A DNA stretch of 64,000 nt from Chthonomonas sp. UBA2387 (GCA_002343445.1 DDSP01000048.1:5086-69085), one strand, 5' to 3'. Counted from the stretch's first letter, positions 53,289 through 63,923 are shown. The notes: a model not told the origin generated them from the sequence alone. Made by a program: numbers and translations.

Positions 53289-54521
53289 CTACCGATTCAG
53301 CGCAAACCAGAGCATCGTGAGAGCGCTCTGGCTGGCCTTGGAGCGAACCGCGCCGCGCTGGCCGGTGAACTCGTGTTCGACGACCTGTGTGCCCTCGAAA
53401 GAGGCAAGTGCGATGAACACGGTTCCCACGCGGGTTCCGGCGGCGTCCACGGTCGGCCCTGCGTTCCCCGTGATCCCCAAAGCGAAGTCGGTCGCGAACC
53501 GCTCGTGCGCGCCTTCGGCCATGGCGACCGCGCACGCTTCCGAGACCGTCCCGTGTGCGTCGAGCAACTCGCGCGAGACCCCGAGAAGCTGTTCTTTGAT
53601 CTGGGCTTGATAGGCGATCACGCCGCCCACGAACGCGGCGCTGGAGCCCTCGACGGATGTCAGACGCCCTCCCAGGCCACCCCCGGTCACGCTCTCGGCC
53701 ACAGCGAGCGTTTGCTTTCGATCGCGCAGCAGGCCGATGACGGCCGATTCCAACGGCTGGTCGTCGAAGCCGTAGACGTGGTTGCCGAGGCGTTCGCGGA
53801 TGGTGGCGACCACGGGATCCAACACGCTTGCCGCAGTGTCGCCATCGGAAGCCATCGTGCTCACGCGCAGGTGGACTTCGCCGAGCTTTGCGTAGGGGGC
53901 GACGGTCGGGTTCTCGCCATCCACCAAGTCGCGAATGGTGCGCTCGACCATGCTCTCGCCCATGCCGCACACGCGCACCACGCGGGAGTGCAGCGCCATC
54001 CCGCCGGTCAGTGCGGCGAGATACCCCCCTACCGGCCCCTCGACCATTGGCCCGAACTCGTTGGGCGGGCCGGGAAGCGCGATCACCCTCTTGCCGTCTC
54101 GCTCGCAGATCAGGCCCGGTGCGGTCCCGTTGGGGTTGGCGACGGGTTGGGAGCCCTCGGGCCTCTGGGCTTGCCTTGTCTGGGAATCGGTCCACGGAAT
54201 CCGCCGGCGCTCGAACATCGCTCGCAGATGGGCCTCGATCTCGGGGTCGTGGACCAGCGAGACGCCCAGTGCCAGGGCGATGGCGTCGCGCGTCAAGTCG
54301 TCTTGGGTGGGGCCGAGCCCGCCGATCGTGAACACCGTGTCCGCACGGAACAGCGCCTCGCGGATAGCCTCGGCGGCGCGCTCCAGATTGTCGCCCACGG
54401 TTTGGCGGCGACGGTGCACGATGCCCAGAGCGGCCAGTTTGCGGCCGAGTTCGGCGGCATTGGTATCGACCGTCTGGCCGAGGAGCAGTTCCGTGCCGAC
54501 CGAGACGATTTCAGCGGTCAT
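53289..54521 (-). CDS. cinA: CinA-family NMN amidohydrolase/ADP-ribose pyrophosphatase
   Basis: 410 residues. The N-terminal MoCF-like domain has EIVSVGTELLLGQTVDTNA, VFTIGGLGPTQDDLTRDAI and ALPGPPNEFGPM. The C-terminal amidase has AVAESVTGGGLGGRLTSVEGSS, GGVIAYQAQIKEQLLGV and GITGNAGP. CinA recycles nicotinamide mononucleotide and is often linked with recA in competence operons. Here it is the third gene after recA and a GDPD lipoprotein. Its ATG overlaps the upstream stop (ATGA). Confidence 0.95.
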   Translation of the reverse strand: MTAEIVSVGTELLLGQTVDTNAAELGRKLAALGIVHRRRQTVGDNLERAAEAIREALFRADTVFTIGGLGPTQDDLTRDAIALALGVSLVHDPEIEAHLRAMFERRRIPWTDSQTRQAQRPEGSQPVANPNGTAPGLICERDGKRVIALPGPPNEFGPMVEGPVGGYLAALTGGMALHSRVVRVCGMGESMVERTIRDLVDGENPTVAPYAKLGEVHLRVSTMASDGDTAASVLDPVVATIRERLGNHVYGFDDQPLESAVIGLLRDRKQTLAVAESVTGGGLGGRLTSVEGSSAAFVGGVIAYQAQIKEQLLGVSRELLDAHGTVSEACAVAMAEGAHERFATDFALGITGNAGPTVDAAGTRVGTVFIALASFEGTQVVEHEFTGQRGAVRSKASQSALTMLWFALNR

Positions 54522-55453
54522 GGTCGCTGCAGTTCGGGTTCGCGCCGCGCGCCGGCCAGCGCTTTGAACGCCAGATCGGGCCGGTCGGTCGCGATCATGC
54601 CGATGCCTTGGCTCACCAGGTTCGTGTAGACCGTCGGGTCGCTGGCGGCCTTTTCATCGAGCTCGCCGAACGTGCCCATGATCGTTCGAATGCCGCGCTT
54701 GCCGAGTTCTGCGACCACGGGGGCGTTGAGACGCCCGACGCCCGTGAACACGGTCAGACGCTTGGTCGGCACACCCGAGTTCAAGATCGCTGCGACGTCT
54801 TGGGCGTTTCGTGCGCTGCCCGCGATGTTCAGCGAAGGGTCGAGCTTGTGGTAGGCCAGCAGGTCTTCGAGGTTGTAGACGATGATCGTTACGCGGTTGC
54901 CCGCGCCGGCTTTCTTCACGGCGTCCACGACCAACTGCGGCGGAATGCCCCGTTTGATGTCGAGCGTGAGGATCGCGCGGCCTTCCGACCACGCCAAAGC
55001 TTCGGCCAGCGTGGGCACCGAGTAAGGCGTGCGGTTGCCCTGATTGTCGCGCAGACGCACGATTCGGATGCCTTCCAGAGTCTCGTCCGAGACCCTTCCT
55101 CGGCCCGTGGTGGTTCGGTTGAGCGTGTCGTCGTGCATCAACACCAGGTTGCCGTCGCGCGTGAGTTGGACGTCGCATTCCAGCACCGCAGGGCCATGCT
55201 TGAGCGTGTTCTCGAACGTGGCGAGGCAGTTCTCGGGGAAGCCGGGCGTCGGTCCCCCGCGATGCGCGCTGACCAACGGTCCCGTCTCCGCATCGCCTCG
55301 CAGGTACCCCGAGAGCATCTCGGAATCGGCGAAGCGCACGAGCTTCGGCGCAGGGGTCTCGGTGGTCGTTTGTTGTTGGGTGGGCTGAAGGCAAGCCGCT
55401 CCAAACGCGCCGACGAGCAGCGCGGTCAGCCCCAAGCGGAGGAACCGCTTCAC
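54518..55453 (-). CDS. Glycerophosphodiester phosphodiesterase lipoprotein
   Basis: 311 residues. Lipobox FGAAC at about residue 21. The GDPD TIM barrel shows VSAHRGGPTPGFPENCLATFENT (catalytic His-Arg, metal Glu-Asn), LECDVQLTRDGNLVLMHDDTLNRTTTG-type region with the second His, and LTLDIKRG. The final IGMIATDRPDLA matches the barrel end. It hydrolyses glycerophosphodiesters to glycerol-3-phosphate outside the cytoplasm. It lies between recA and cinA with 4-bp overlaps at both ends, an unusual insertion in the recA-cinA arrangement. Confidence 0.93.
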   Translation of the reverse strand: MKRFLRLGLTALLVGAFGAACLQPTQQQTTTETPAPKLVRFADSEMLSGYLRGDAETGPLVSAHRGGPTPGFPENCLATFENTLKHGPAVLECDVQLTRDGNLVLMHDDTLNRTTTGRGRVSDETLEGIRIVRLRDNQGNRTPYSVPTLAEALAWSEGRAILTLDIKRGIPPQLVVDAVKKAGAGNRVTIIVYNLEDLLAYHKLDPSLNIAGSARNAQDVAAILNSGVPTKRLTVFTGVGRLNAPVVAELGKRGIRTIMGTFGELDEKAASDPTVYTNLVSQGIGMIATDRPDLAFKALAGARREPELQRP

Positions 55454-56478
55454 TTGGTCCTCTCGGCCGCCTTCGCCCGAACCTTGGCGTCGAGGTCGGC
55501 GAACAACTCGGGATGCTCCTCAAGGTAGCCCCGAGCGTTGTCTCGGCCCTGGCCGAGCCGCGTGTCGCCGCAGTTGTAGTAGGTGCCCGCCCGGGTGACC
55601 AGACCGAATTCGGTGGCGAGGTCGAGCAGGTCGCCTTCGCGGCTGATGCCCTTGCCGTACAGGATGTCGAACTCGACGTTCTTGAACGGCGGCGCGACCT
55701 TGTTCTTGACCACCTTCACCTTGGTGCGCGCGCCGATCTGCTCGGTGCCGACCTTCAGCGCCTCGCCCTTGCGGACTTCCAATCGCACCGAGGCCCAGAA
55801 CTTGAGCGCGCGGCCGCCGGGCGTGGTCTCGGGGTTGCCGTACATCACGCCGATTTTCTCGCGAAGCTGGTTGATGAAGATCGCGACCGTGTTCGACTTG
55901 TTGATGCCGCCGCCCAGTTTGCGCATGGCCTGAGACATCATGCGCGCCTGGATGCCGACGAACGAATCGCCCATCTCGCCTTCGATCTCCGCCTTCGGGA
56001 CAAGCGCCGCGACCGAGTCCAGCACCACCACGTCCACGGCGTTCGAGCGGATCATCCCGTCCATGATCTCCAGAGCCTCTTCACCGGTCGTGGGCTGCGA
56101 GATGTAGAGCCGATCGATGTCGACGCCGAGTGCGCGGGCGTATTCGGTGTCGAGGGCGTGTTCGGCGTCGATGAACAGGGCGAGTCCGCCGCGACGCTGC
56201 GCTTCGGCGATGACTTGAAGGGCGAGGGTCGTCTTGCCGCTGCTTTCTGCGCCGTAGATTTCGGTGATCCGGCCCCTGGGAATGCCGCCGACGCCCAGGG
56301 CGAGATCGAGGCTGAGCGAGCCCGTGGGGATGGACTCCACAGGCGCGCGCTCACCCGTCCCGAGCCGCATGATGGCCCCTTTGCCAAACGTGCGCTCGAT
56401 CTGGCTGACGGCGGCTTCGAGTTGGCGTTCGCGTTCGGCGAGGTTCTTGTCTTGGGCGGCGCTTTTGTCTGCGGGCAC
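55450..56478 (-). CDS. recA: Recombinase RecA
   Basis: 342 residues. Walker A GAESSGKTT (with EIYG), EALEIMDGMIRSNAVDVVVLDSVAALVPKAE in shortened form EIMDGMIRS and VVVLDSVAALVPKAE (Walker B), loop L1 GEMGDSFVGIQARMMSQAMR region and loop L2 FINQLREKIGVMYGNPETTPGG region are intact. It catalyses strand exchange and LexA-type co-protease activity. The GTG at 56478 has AAGGAG 6 bp upstream and suits the RecA N-terminus; the earlier GTG at 56511 is not needed. TAGACT at about 56525-56520 on the minus strand, in a GACTAGTC palindrome, may be the promoter. No clear SOS box was recognised. Confidence 0.97.
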   Translation of the reverse strand: MPADKSAAQDKNLAERERQLEAAVSQIERTFGKGAIMRLGTGERAPVESIPTGSLSLDLALGVGGIPRGRITEIYGAESSGKTTLALQVIAEAQRRGGLALFIDAEHALDTEYARALGVDIDRLYISQPTTGEEALEIMDGMIRSNAVDVVVLDSVAALVPKAEIEGEMGDSFVGIQARMMSQAMRKLGGGINKSNTVAIFINQLREKIGVMYGNPETTPGGRALKFWASVRLEVRKGEALKVGTEQIGARTKVKVVKNKVAPPFKNVEFDILYGKGISREGDLLDLATEFGLVTRAGTYYNCGDTRLGQGRDNARGYLEEHPELFADLDAKVRAKAAERTK

Positions 56479-56625
56479 GGTTGCTCCTTGGTCGTGCTTC
56501 GCGAGAAACACGTTGAGACTAGTCTACCAAGATGCCCTCCAGAATGGAACACTCGTGCGCTCGAACGAGCCGATTTTGGCCACGTCCCGAGCGCAACGTC
56601 TCCCGATCCCGTAGAATCGTCCCAT

Positions 56626-57825
56626 ATGGACTTCGCGACGATTCCCGAGGCGATCGAAGATCTGAAGGCCGGCAAGATGGTCGTGGTGGTGGACGATCCC
56701 GACCGCGAGAACGAAGGCGATCTGATCATGCCGGGCGAAACGTGCACGCCCGAAGCCATGAACTTCATGCTCAAGTTCGGTCGCGGCGTCCCCTGCATCC
56801 CCACCACCCCCGAGGTGCTCGACCGATTGGCCATCCCCATGATGACCAAGAACAACACGAGCCGCCACGGCACCGCCATGGGCGAGACGGTGGACGCCAT
56901 CGAAGGCTGCACCACAGGCGTTTCGGCGTTCGACCGGGCCAAGACCGTCGCTCTGTTCTGCGACGACGCGTCCAGGCCCGAACACCTCGCGCGGCCCGGC
57001 CATGTGATCCCTCTCCGAGCAGAAGACGGCGGCGTGCTCCGCCGAGCGGGTCACACCGAAGCCACGGTGGACCTCTGTCGTCTGGCGGGCTTCAAGCCCG
57101 TGGGCGTGCTGTGCGAGATCCTCTCGGAAGACGGCACGATGATGCGCATGGACGGCCTGGTGCCCTTCGCCCGCGAACACGGCCTGAAGCTCATCACGAT
57201 CTCCGACCTGATCGCCTACCGGCGCAAAACCGAGAAGCTGGTCGAGCGGATCGCCGGGCCGATCCAGTTCCCCACCAAGTACGGCGTGTTCGAGATCCAT
57301 GCCTACGAGCCGCAGGTGGAGTCAGCGCCGTATCTGGCGATCGTCAAAGGCGACGTCTGCACCGACGACCCCGTGCTGGTGCGCGTCCACTCGAGCTGCC
57401 TGACGGGCGACATCTTGGGCTCGCTGCGCTGCGATTGCGGCGATCAACTGGCCATGGCGCTCCAGACCATCGAAGCCGAAGGGCGCGGCGTCGTGCTCTA
57501 CATCGCCCAGGAAGGTCGCGGCATCGGCATCCTCAACAAGCTGCGCGCCTATTCGCTGCAGGACGAGGGCTTGGATACGGTCGAGGCCAACCAGGCGCTC
57601 GGGTTCAAGGCGGACCTGCGCGACTACGGGCTCGGCGCGCAAGTGCTAGCCGATTTGGGTTTGCGGCGGCTGCGCCTGATGACCAACAACCCGGCGAAGG
57701 TGGCCGGACTGACCGGCTACGGGCTGGAAATCGTGGAGCACGTCCCGCTGATCGCCGAACCCTCCGACGCGAGGAAGCGGTATTTGGAGACCAAGCGCGA
57801 CAAGCTGGGCCACTGGATGCCTTAG
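56626..57825 (+). CDS. ribBA: Bifunctional DHBP synthase / GTP cyclohydrolase II
   Basis: 399 residues. The RibB half (1 to about 200) has VDDPDRENEGDLIMPGE and SRHGTAMGETVDAIEG, supplying the metal and ribulose-5-phosphate ligands, and RRAGHTEATVDLCRLAG. The RibA half has HSSCLTGDILGSLRCDCGDQL with the three zinc Cys, QEGRGIGILNKLRAY, and RLRLMTNNPAKVAGL. It provides both precursors of riboflavin. TAGAAT (56612-56617) ends 8 bp before the ATG, with no Shine-Dalgarno. It is 114 bp from divergent recA (from the recA GTG, 148 bp). ribH lies 4 kb away on the other strand. Confidence 0.97.
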   Translation: MDFATIPEAIEDLKAGKMVVVVDDPDRENEGDLIMPGETCTPEAMNFMLKFGRGVPCIPTTPEVLDRLAIPMMTKNNTSRHGTAMGETVDAIEGCTTGVSAFDRAKTVALFCDDASRPEHLARPGHVIPLRAEDGGVLRRAGHTEATVDLCRLAGFKPVGVLCEILSEDGTMMRMDGLVPFAREHGLKLITISDLIAYRRKTEKLVERIAGPIQFPTKYGVFEIHAYEPQVESAPYLAIVKGDVCTDDPVLVRVHSSCLTGDILGSLRCDCGDQLAMALQTIEAEGRGVVLYIAQEGRGIGILNKLRAYSLQDEGLDTVEANQALGFKADLRDYGLGAQVLADLGLRRLRLMTNNPAKVAGLTGYGLEIVEHVPLIAEPSDARKRYLETKRDKLGHWMP

Positions 57826-58985
57826 CCGTTCTTGACCAAGAAAGGCACGTTGGCCGTCGCCGCGTTGCCCTTGCCATCTGTGACGACGACGACCAATCGG
57901 TAGGCGCCTTCGGCCAGCGGCGCCCGGATTTGGACCTGATTCCCGATCTTGCCCGAGATCGCGTCGTAGATGAGCTTGGGTTCGACCCCGTCGCCCGTCA
58001 TTTCGGCGCGGACCTCCCACTTGATCGTCAGCGGATCGTCGTCGGGATCGAAGGCGACGACCACGGCGCTTTGCTCGGAGCCCGGTGCGACGGGGCTCTG
58101 GTCAATGGTCGTGTCCAGATAGAAGATTCTCGGACATCGGTTGGCCGGCCATTTGCGGCTCCACGCGAACGTGAGGGCGTCCACGCCGCCCAAGCGCTCG
58201 CCGGTGGGTAGGAAGAGCCCGAACCACGACGGCGTCCCTTCGTACCGGTGACCCCAGAAGAACGCGAACGAACCCCAGCAGTTGGGCCGATGCGCCTCGA
58301 CCGAGCGCAGGTAGTTGCTCAGATAGATGTCTTCCTTCTGCTGGCCCATGGGTTCGCGGGCCGCGCCCCATGGCGTCTTGGCGACTTCCCAGGGCCCGAA
58401 TGGGCCGAACTCGGTGACCAGCCAGGGCTTCTTCCAGCCGTAGGTTTCCAGCCGCTGGGGCAGCGAAGCCAGCCCCGCATAGGTGTTGACGCCGATGGCG
58501 TCCACCTTAGGACAGAAGCGCACGATGGCGTCCACTTTGGCCTGCGTCACTTCGGCGAGCGTAAGGATCACGGGCCTGGCGGCGTCTTTGGCTTTGAGGG
58601 CTTCGGCCAGTTCTCCGAGGCCCTTCCAGAGGTTCTCGTCGGCGTCGTAGCCCACCTCGACCTCCGAGCCGAGCGACCACATGAACGGGGCGGGGTGGGC
58701 GGCATACCGTTCCCACTGCTCCAGCAGGCGCTCGCGTTGGCCCCGGCGCTGGTCGGCGCTGGACCAATCGAAGCCGAGCCGGGCTTGGCCCACATCGAGC
58801 GTGACGAGCGCGCGCAGTCCGTTGGCGTGAGCCCGGTCGAGCGTCTCGGCAGCGTTGCGGGCATCCACGATGCGGATGGCGTTGGCGCCTGCGGCGGCGA
58901 GCTGGTCCAGCCTTTCGGTGCCGACGACGCCTTTGATGAAGAAGGGCGGCGCGATGGCCAGCAAACTCGCCAGGGCCAGGATCAT
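57822..58985 (-). CDS. Exported GH2-like TIM-barrel glycosidase candidate
   Basis: 387 residues. A short signal peptide (LALASLLAIAPPFF) leads into a barrel: GANAIRIVDARNAAETLD, PAPFMWSLGSEVEVG (possible acid/base Glu in SLGSE) and KPWLVTEFGPFGPWEV (possible nucleophile Glu in TEFGP), the GH2/GH5-clan spacing. A final Ig-like domain (FDPDDDPLTIKWEVRAEM; AYRLVVVVTDGKGNAAT) follows. Substrate unknown. CATAAT (58997 down to 58992) lies exactly 6 bp before the ATG. It overlaps the ribBA stop by 4 bp in convergent orientation. Confidence 0.72.
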   Translation of the reverse strand: MILALASLLAIAPPFFIKGVVGTERLDQLAAAGANAIRIVDARNAAETLDRAHANGLRALVTLDVGQARLGFDWSSADQRRGQRERLLEQWERYAAHPAPFMWSLGSEVEVGYDADENLWKGLGELAEALKAKDAARPVILTLAEVTQAKVDAIVRFCPKVDAIGVNTYAGLASLPQRLETYGWKKPWLVTEFGPFGPWEVAKTPWGAAREPMGQQKEDIYLSNYLRSVEAHRPNCWGSFAFFWGHRYEGTPSWFGLFLPTGERLGGVDALTFAWSRKWPANRCPRIFYLDTTIDQSPVAPGSEQSAVVVAFDPDDDPLTIKWEVRAEMTGDGVEPKLIYDAISGKIGNQVQIRAPLAEGAYRLVVVVTDGKGNAATANVPFLVKNG

Positions 58986-59070
58986 GCGCCCATTATGGGT
59001 GATTCAGCGTCGAGCGGAAGGCGCGGTTGTCGCGTCCTGATTCCGTATTCCAGAATGTGGAGCGAAGCGG

Positions 59071-59226
59071 ATGACGTTCGACCTCAAGAGGATCGAGGCC
59101 TCGAAGAAGGCGTACCGGCTCAAGCTTGCCGCTCTGCCCTACGCAGAAAAGCTGCGGATTCTGGATCGGATGCGCGATCGCGACTTGGCCCTGCGCAACG
59201 CAAAACCGGTCGAGAAGGACCGCTGA
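59071..59226 (+). CDS. 51-residue helical protein upstream of hicBA
   Basis: MTFDLKRIEASKKAYRLKLA opens a charged, all-helical 51-mer that continues PYAEKLRILDRMRDRDLALR and ends KPVEKDR. GGAGCG lies about 9 bp before the ATG. This kind of short helical protein, with the 'YAEKLRILD-MR-RD' core, is often next to small nucleases or antitoxins, and here it precedes hicB by 32 bp. It may be a third component or an independent antitoxin-like orphan; function is not established. Confidence 0.6.
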   Translation: MTFDLKRIEASKKAYRLKLAALPYAEKLRILDRMRDRDLALRNAKPVEKDR

Positions 59227-59258
59227 CCAGCGGTTGGATCGGGCGGTATAGTCGGGTC

Positions 59259-59459
59259 ATGATGTGGCGCGTTCTCTTGGAAAAGGACCCCGTAACGGGC
59301 GATTGGGCCGTCTGGTGCCCCGAGCTCAAGGGCTGCACATCCGCCGGAGCGACCCGTGAGGAGGCGATCGAGAACATCAAAGAAGCGATCGCCCTCTACC
59401 TGGAGCCGCTACCCATTCAGGCTCCTCCAGGCACCGTTGAGCTGAAGGTCGCGGTTTGA
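59259..59459 (+). CDS. hicB: HicB-type antitoxin, short form
   Basis: 66 residues. WRVLLEKDPVTGDWAVWCPE then LKGCTSAGATREEAIENIKE then AIALYLE is the canonical minimal HicB fold (strand, strand, helix), without a DNA-binding tail. TATAGT (59247-59252) ends 6 bp before the ATG at 59259 (a second ATG follows at once). The HicA toxin gene starts 1 bp after its stop. As it lacks a DNA-binding domain, autoregulation may need another protein. Confidence 0.9.
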   Translation: MMWRVLLEKDPVTGDWAVWCPELKGCTSAGATREEAIENIKEAIALYLEPLPIQAPPGTVELKVAV

Positions 59460-59460
59460 A

Positions 59461-59688
59461 GTGGCTGGACGAATCAAGAGGCTCGGTGCAAAGGACCTGG
59501 AGACGATGCTGGCTAGGCACGGTTTTGAGTTCGTCTCGCAACGCGGTAGCCACCGGAAATGGTGGTGCCGCGAGAAGAACATTCAGGTCGTTGTTCCCAT
59601 GCACGGATCACGCCCACTTCCGATGGGAACCCTGAGGCAAGTCCTCTTGCAAGCTGGGAATCCCGAAGATGAGTGGCGAGGAGACTGA
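59461..59688 (+). CDS. hicA: HicA mRNA interferase toxin
   Basis: 75 residues from a GTG. RLGAKDLETMLARHGFEFVS, then RGSHRKWWC with the catalytic His in GSH, VVVPMHGSRPLPMGTLRQVL and a final helix (LLQAGNPEDEW). All HicA hallmarks are intact. It would cleave mRNA independent of ribosomes unless bound by HicB. It ends 8 bp from the convergent aldolase/dehydrogenase gene. Confidence 0.93.
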   Translation: MAGRIKRLGAKDLETMLARHGFEFVSQRGSHRKWWCREKNIQVVVPMHGSRPLPMGTLRQVLLQAGNPEDEWRGD

Positions 59689-59696
59689 CACCACGC

Positions 59697-61757
<2,061 letters not shown>

Positions 61758-61910
61758 GGCGAAACCGAGTGTACCGGTCGCAAATCAAGAGGGGTTGAGG
61801 AGAAATGGGAGGGAGCTTCCGTGCTCCGACCTCCGTTTCCACCAGTCCGTGGTGACTCCTGCCGCCATTGTACCGGCTGCCTTCTCGCCACGGCAACGGC
61901 GCGGCTGGGT

Positions 61911-62387
61911 CTAGGCGTTCGGGTGGGGCGCGAGCGCCTCCAAAACCGAAGCCATTTCGATGGCGGCCAACGCGGCTTCGCGGCCCTTGTTGCCCACTTT
62001 CAGGCCCGCGCGGTCCAGCGCCTGGTCCATCGTGTCCGGCGTCAGAATGCCCCAAGCGATGGGCACGCCCGAGCCGACTTGCAGGTTCATGAGGGCCGAA
62101 CCCACCTGAGACGCCAGTTGCTGCGCGTGGGGCGTTTGGCCCTGCAGGATGCAGCCCAGGCAGACGACCCCCGCGAACCCGCCGCCGTGGACCAGCGGCT
62201 GCACCGCCGAAGGGATCTCCCACGAACCGGGGACGGACACCACGACCACCTCGGGCTCGCCGTGACGACGAAACTCGTCCAAGGCTCCTTCGAGGAGCTC
62301 CTTGGTGACCAACTCGTTCCACCGGCCCACGACGATCGCGAACCGCTTGCCGCTGGCATCGAGACGACCCTGTATGTTCACAGCCAC
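61911..62387 (-). CDS. ribH: 6,7-dimethyl-8-ribityllumazine synthase
   Basis: 158 residues. FAIVVGRWNELVTKELLEGA is the opening strand and helix with the Trp of the substrate site; VVSVPGSWEIPSAVQPL and VCLGCILQGQTPHAQQLAS carry the conserved ligands; GVPIAWGILTPDTMDQALDRAG and KGREAALAAIEMA end it. It makes the direct riboflavin precursor, with RibBA products. It starts at GTG (62387), and TATACT (62399-62394 on the minus strand) ends 6 bp upstream, with no Shine-Dalgarno. The 153-bp gap to the next gene (61758-61910) contains weak inverted repeats only. Confidence 0.96.
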   Translation of the reverse strand: MAVNIQGRLDASGKRFAIVVGRWNELVTKELLEGALDEFRRHGEPEVVVVSVPGSWEIPSAVQPLVHGGGFAGVVCLGCILQGQTPHAQQLASQVGSALMNLQVGSGVPIAWGILTPDTMDQALDRAGLKVGNKGREAALAAIEMASVLEALAPHPNA

Positions 62388-62393
62388 GTCTGA

Positions 62394-62399
62394 AGTATA
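62394..62399 (-). promoter_or_regulatory. -10 element of ribH
   Basis: TATACT on the minus strand, 6 bp before the GTG start. It is one of the best examples of the leaderless promoter pattern of this window. Confidence 0.65.
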
Positions 62400-62475
62400 C
62401 GACGCGGCGCGGGGAAGGTGGACATGGAACGACGTGGCGCGACGCCTCGTCTAGACTAGTGAAGCAGCCAGACCT

Positions 62476-62745
62476 ATGCCCATCGAACTTCGCATCAGCA
62501 TTCAGGACGACAGCCCGGTAGGCCATGCTGTCAAGCGCATGGTCGCGACGGGGGGCGTGACTCCGGAAGAGGCGGCCGAACGGCTGATGGTCGAGGGAGC
62601 CCAACTCCACGGTGAGGAGACTCCGGCCGAGAGGCTCATCGGCGCCTTCGCGCCTGCGGAAGATGGCGACGCGATGGATCGCGCGGTCGCGAGCGCCAAG
62701 GCTCATCGGGCACAGTTCGATCGCGTCCGAGATTTGGGGTTCTAG
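62476..62745 (+). CDS. VapB-like antitoxin candidate
   Basis: 89 residues. An N-terminal strand (IELRISIQDD) leads to helical DNA/partner-binding-like regions (VGHAVKRMVATGGVTPEEAAERL; AEDGDAMDRAVASAKAHRAQ). It has no close match I recognise, but its position 4 bp before a PIN-domain toxin, its length and its charged C-terminus are those of a VapB-type antitoxin. A TAGACTAGT element (62452-62460) lies 15-18 bp before the ATG. The assignment is mainly by context. Confidence 0.65.
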   Translation: MPIELRISIQDDSPVGHAVKRMVATGGVTPEEAAERLMVEGAQLHGEETPAERLIGAFAPAEDGDAMDRAVASAKAHRAQFDRVRDLGF

Positions 62746-62749
62746 CTGG

Positions 62750-63202
62750 ATGGCGAGGCGCGTTCTCGACAGCGACCTGCTTTCAGACCTTCTGAGGGGC
62801 GCGAACGCTCATGTTGTCGCGAACGCTCGGCGGTACCACGCCGACCATCAGGTCCTGACGTTCACCAGCCTAACGGCGCTCGAGATTCTTTCGGGACTTC
62901 ACCACATCGGCGCCAGCGCACAGATCAAGCGCGCCGAGGCCCTGTTCGCCGAGAACGACGAGATTCAGCCTAACGTTGAGGACTATCGGCTGGCCGCAGA
63001 GATCATTGGTTCCCTCCTCCGTGCAGGGACTCCGATCGGTTTCATCGATCCAGCCATCGCCGCCTGCGCCATCCGGCGCGGCTACGCTGTCGCAAGCGCC
63101 AACACCAGCCACTTTGAGTACATCCGCTCGGTGGGATACGGTTTTCACCTGGAGAATTGGCGAGATGATCCAGAATCGCTTGCTCTCTGCGCGGGCGATT
63201 GA
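62750..63202 (+). CDS. PIN-domain VapC-like toxin
   Basis: 150 residues. VLDSDLLSDLLRG gives the first acidic pair, TALEILSGL the Glu, and GFIDPAIAACAIRRGYAVAS the third acidic residue before SANTSHFEYI, a pattern matching VapC tRNA/rRNA nucleases (usually TxNxxHF). The metal-binding site is therefore plausible and complete. The ATG at 62750 is 5 bp after the antitoxin stop (TAGC-TGG-ATG), so they are one operon. Confidence 0.88.
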   Translation: MARRVLDSDLLSDLLRGANAHVVANARRYHADHQVLTFTSLTALEILSGLHHIGASAQIKRAEALFAENDEIQPNVEDYRLAAEIIGSLLRAGTPIGFIDPAIAACAIRRGYAVASANTSHFEYIRSVGYGFHLENWRDDPESLALCAGD

Positions 63203-63209
63203 CGGGTTC

Positions 63210-63298
63210 GATTCACATTCACATCCCCCAGGTTTGGAAAGCGGAAAACGGAAAGCGGAAAACTGAGGTCGCACTCACGATTCACATTCACATCCCCC
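63210..63298. repeat. 20-bp direct repeat after vapC
   Basis: GATTCACATTCACATCCCCC occurs at 63210-63229 and 63279-63298, with 49 bp between. The spacer holds GCGGAAAACGGAAAGCGGAA, itself a short repeat. These could be a target-site or recombination scar beyond the toxin operon. Confidence 0.7.
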
Positions 63299-63552
63299 CC
63301 AGAGGCGTCGGCAGTGGTCGGCAGGTGGTCGGCAAGTCAGCTCTCGCCGATTCTCCCACTCGAAGAGCTCTTTCACGTTGGGGTTCGTCCGTGTCTCTTC
63401 GCCGCGAGCGAGGGGTTTGTCAACCTCGAGTCGGTTCTCTGGCCGTGTCCGATGGTTCTCCAACAGGCGTTCGTGGTTCCGTTTGGGGACCCCGAGTCAC
63501 CCCGAGGGTCCGGCCCGCGCACCCCACCAGGCTTCAACCACCAAAGACCCCC

Positions 63553-63808
63553 GCCGAAGCCTCGAAAGAGAACGCGGGGCAAGAGCGCAGTTGCCAATCC
63601 GACACGGGTGGCATGGGTCCCCCTACCGTCCAGAGCCCTCCGAACCCCCGAGCGTCCGGTCCGGTCGGAACCCATGAGAGGGTCGGTTTGGACGCACTGT
63701 CCTGCTCGCTCCACGCTCCCCCGCGTCACCTTGAGCTTCGGCCCGCGACTGCCGGGTGTGTCTCGTCGCTCCAGACTCAGGGCCCGAAGCCTCGAAAGGG
63801 AACGCGGG
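63553..63808. repeat. Two copies of a 25-bp repeat block
   Basis: CGAAGCCTCGAAAGAGAACG at about 63556 and CGAAGCCTCGAAAGGGAACG at about 63785, each followed by CGGG. One copy lies inside the transposase fragment, where the normal protein sequence stops, so the repeat seems to have inserted there. Confidence 0.65.
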
Positions 63809-63923
63809 CTGGCGGTTCGGTCCTCCACGGCTCCCGGCACAGCCGGGACTTCGACGACTCGCCGGACTCGGCCCTTCGGCAGACGTCCAGCTTGAACTCG
63901 CGGGTGAAAGAACGACGCATCAT
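63777..63923 (-). pseudogene. Truncated IS3-type transposase OrfA
   Basis: On the minus strand a start (two ATG codons) follows AAGGA by 8 bp and encodes MMRRSFTREFKLDVCRRAES then GESSKSRLCRE, the typical beginning of IS3-family OrfA helix-turn-helix transposases. After the CRE residues the frame becomes repeat-derived (PWRTEPPARVPFRGFGP) and ends after 48 residues. The rest of OrfA and OrfB is missing. It is an inactivated insertion element. Confidence 0.7.

Noticed and set aside
63275..63463. 62-residue minus-strand frame with a protein-like sequence (GEETRTNPNVKELFEW)
   Set aside because: Amino-acid usage looks natural, but there is no ribosome-binding site or family, and it runs into the direct repeat.
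63314..63895. Open frames in the repeat-rich tail (both strands)
   Set aside because: Composition is Arg/Pro/Ser-rich, they cross repeats and have no start signals; only the transposase fragment has recognisable protein sequence.
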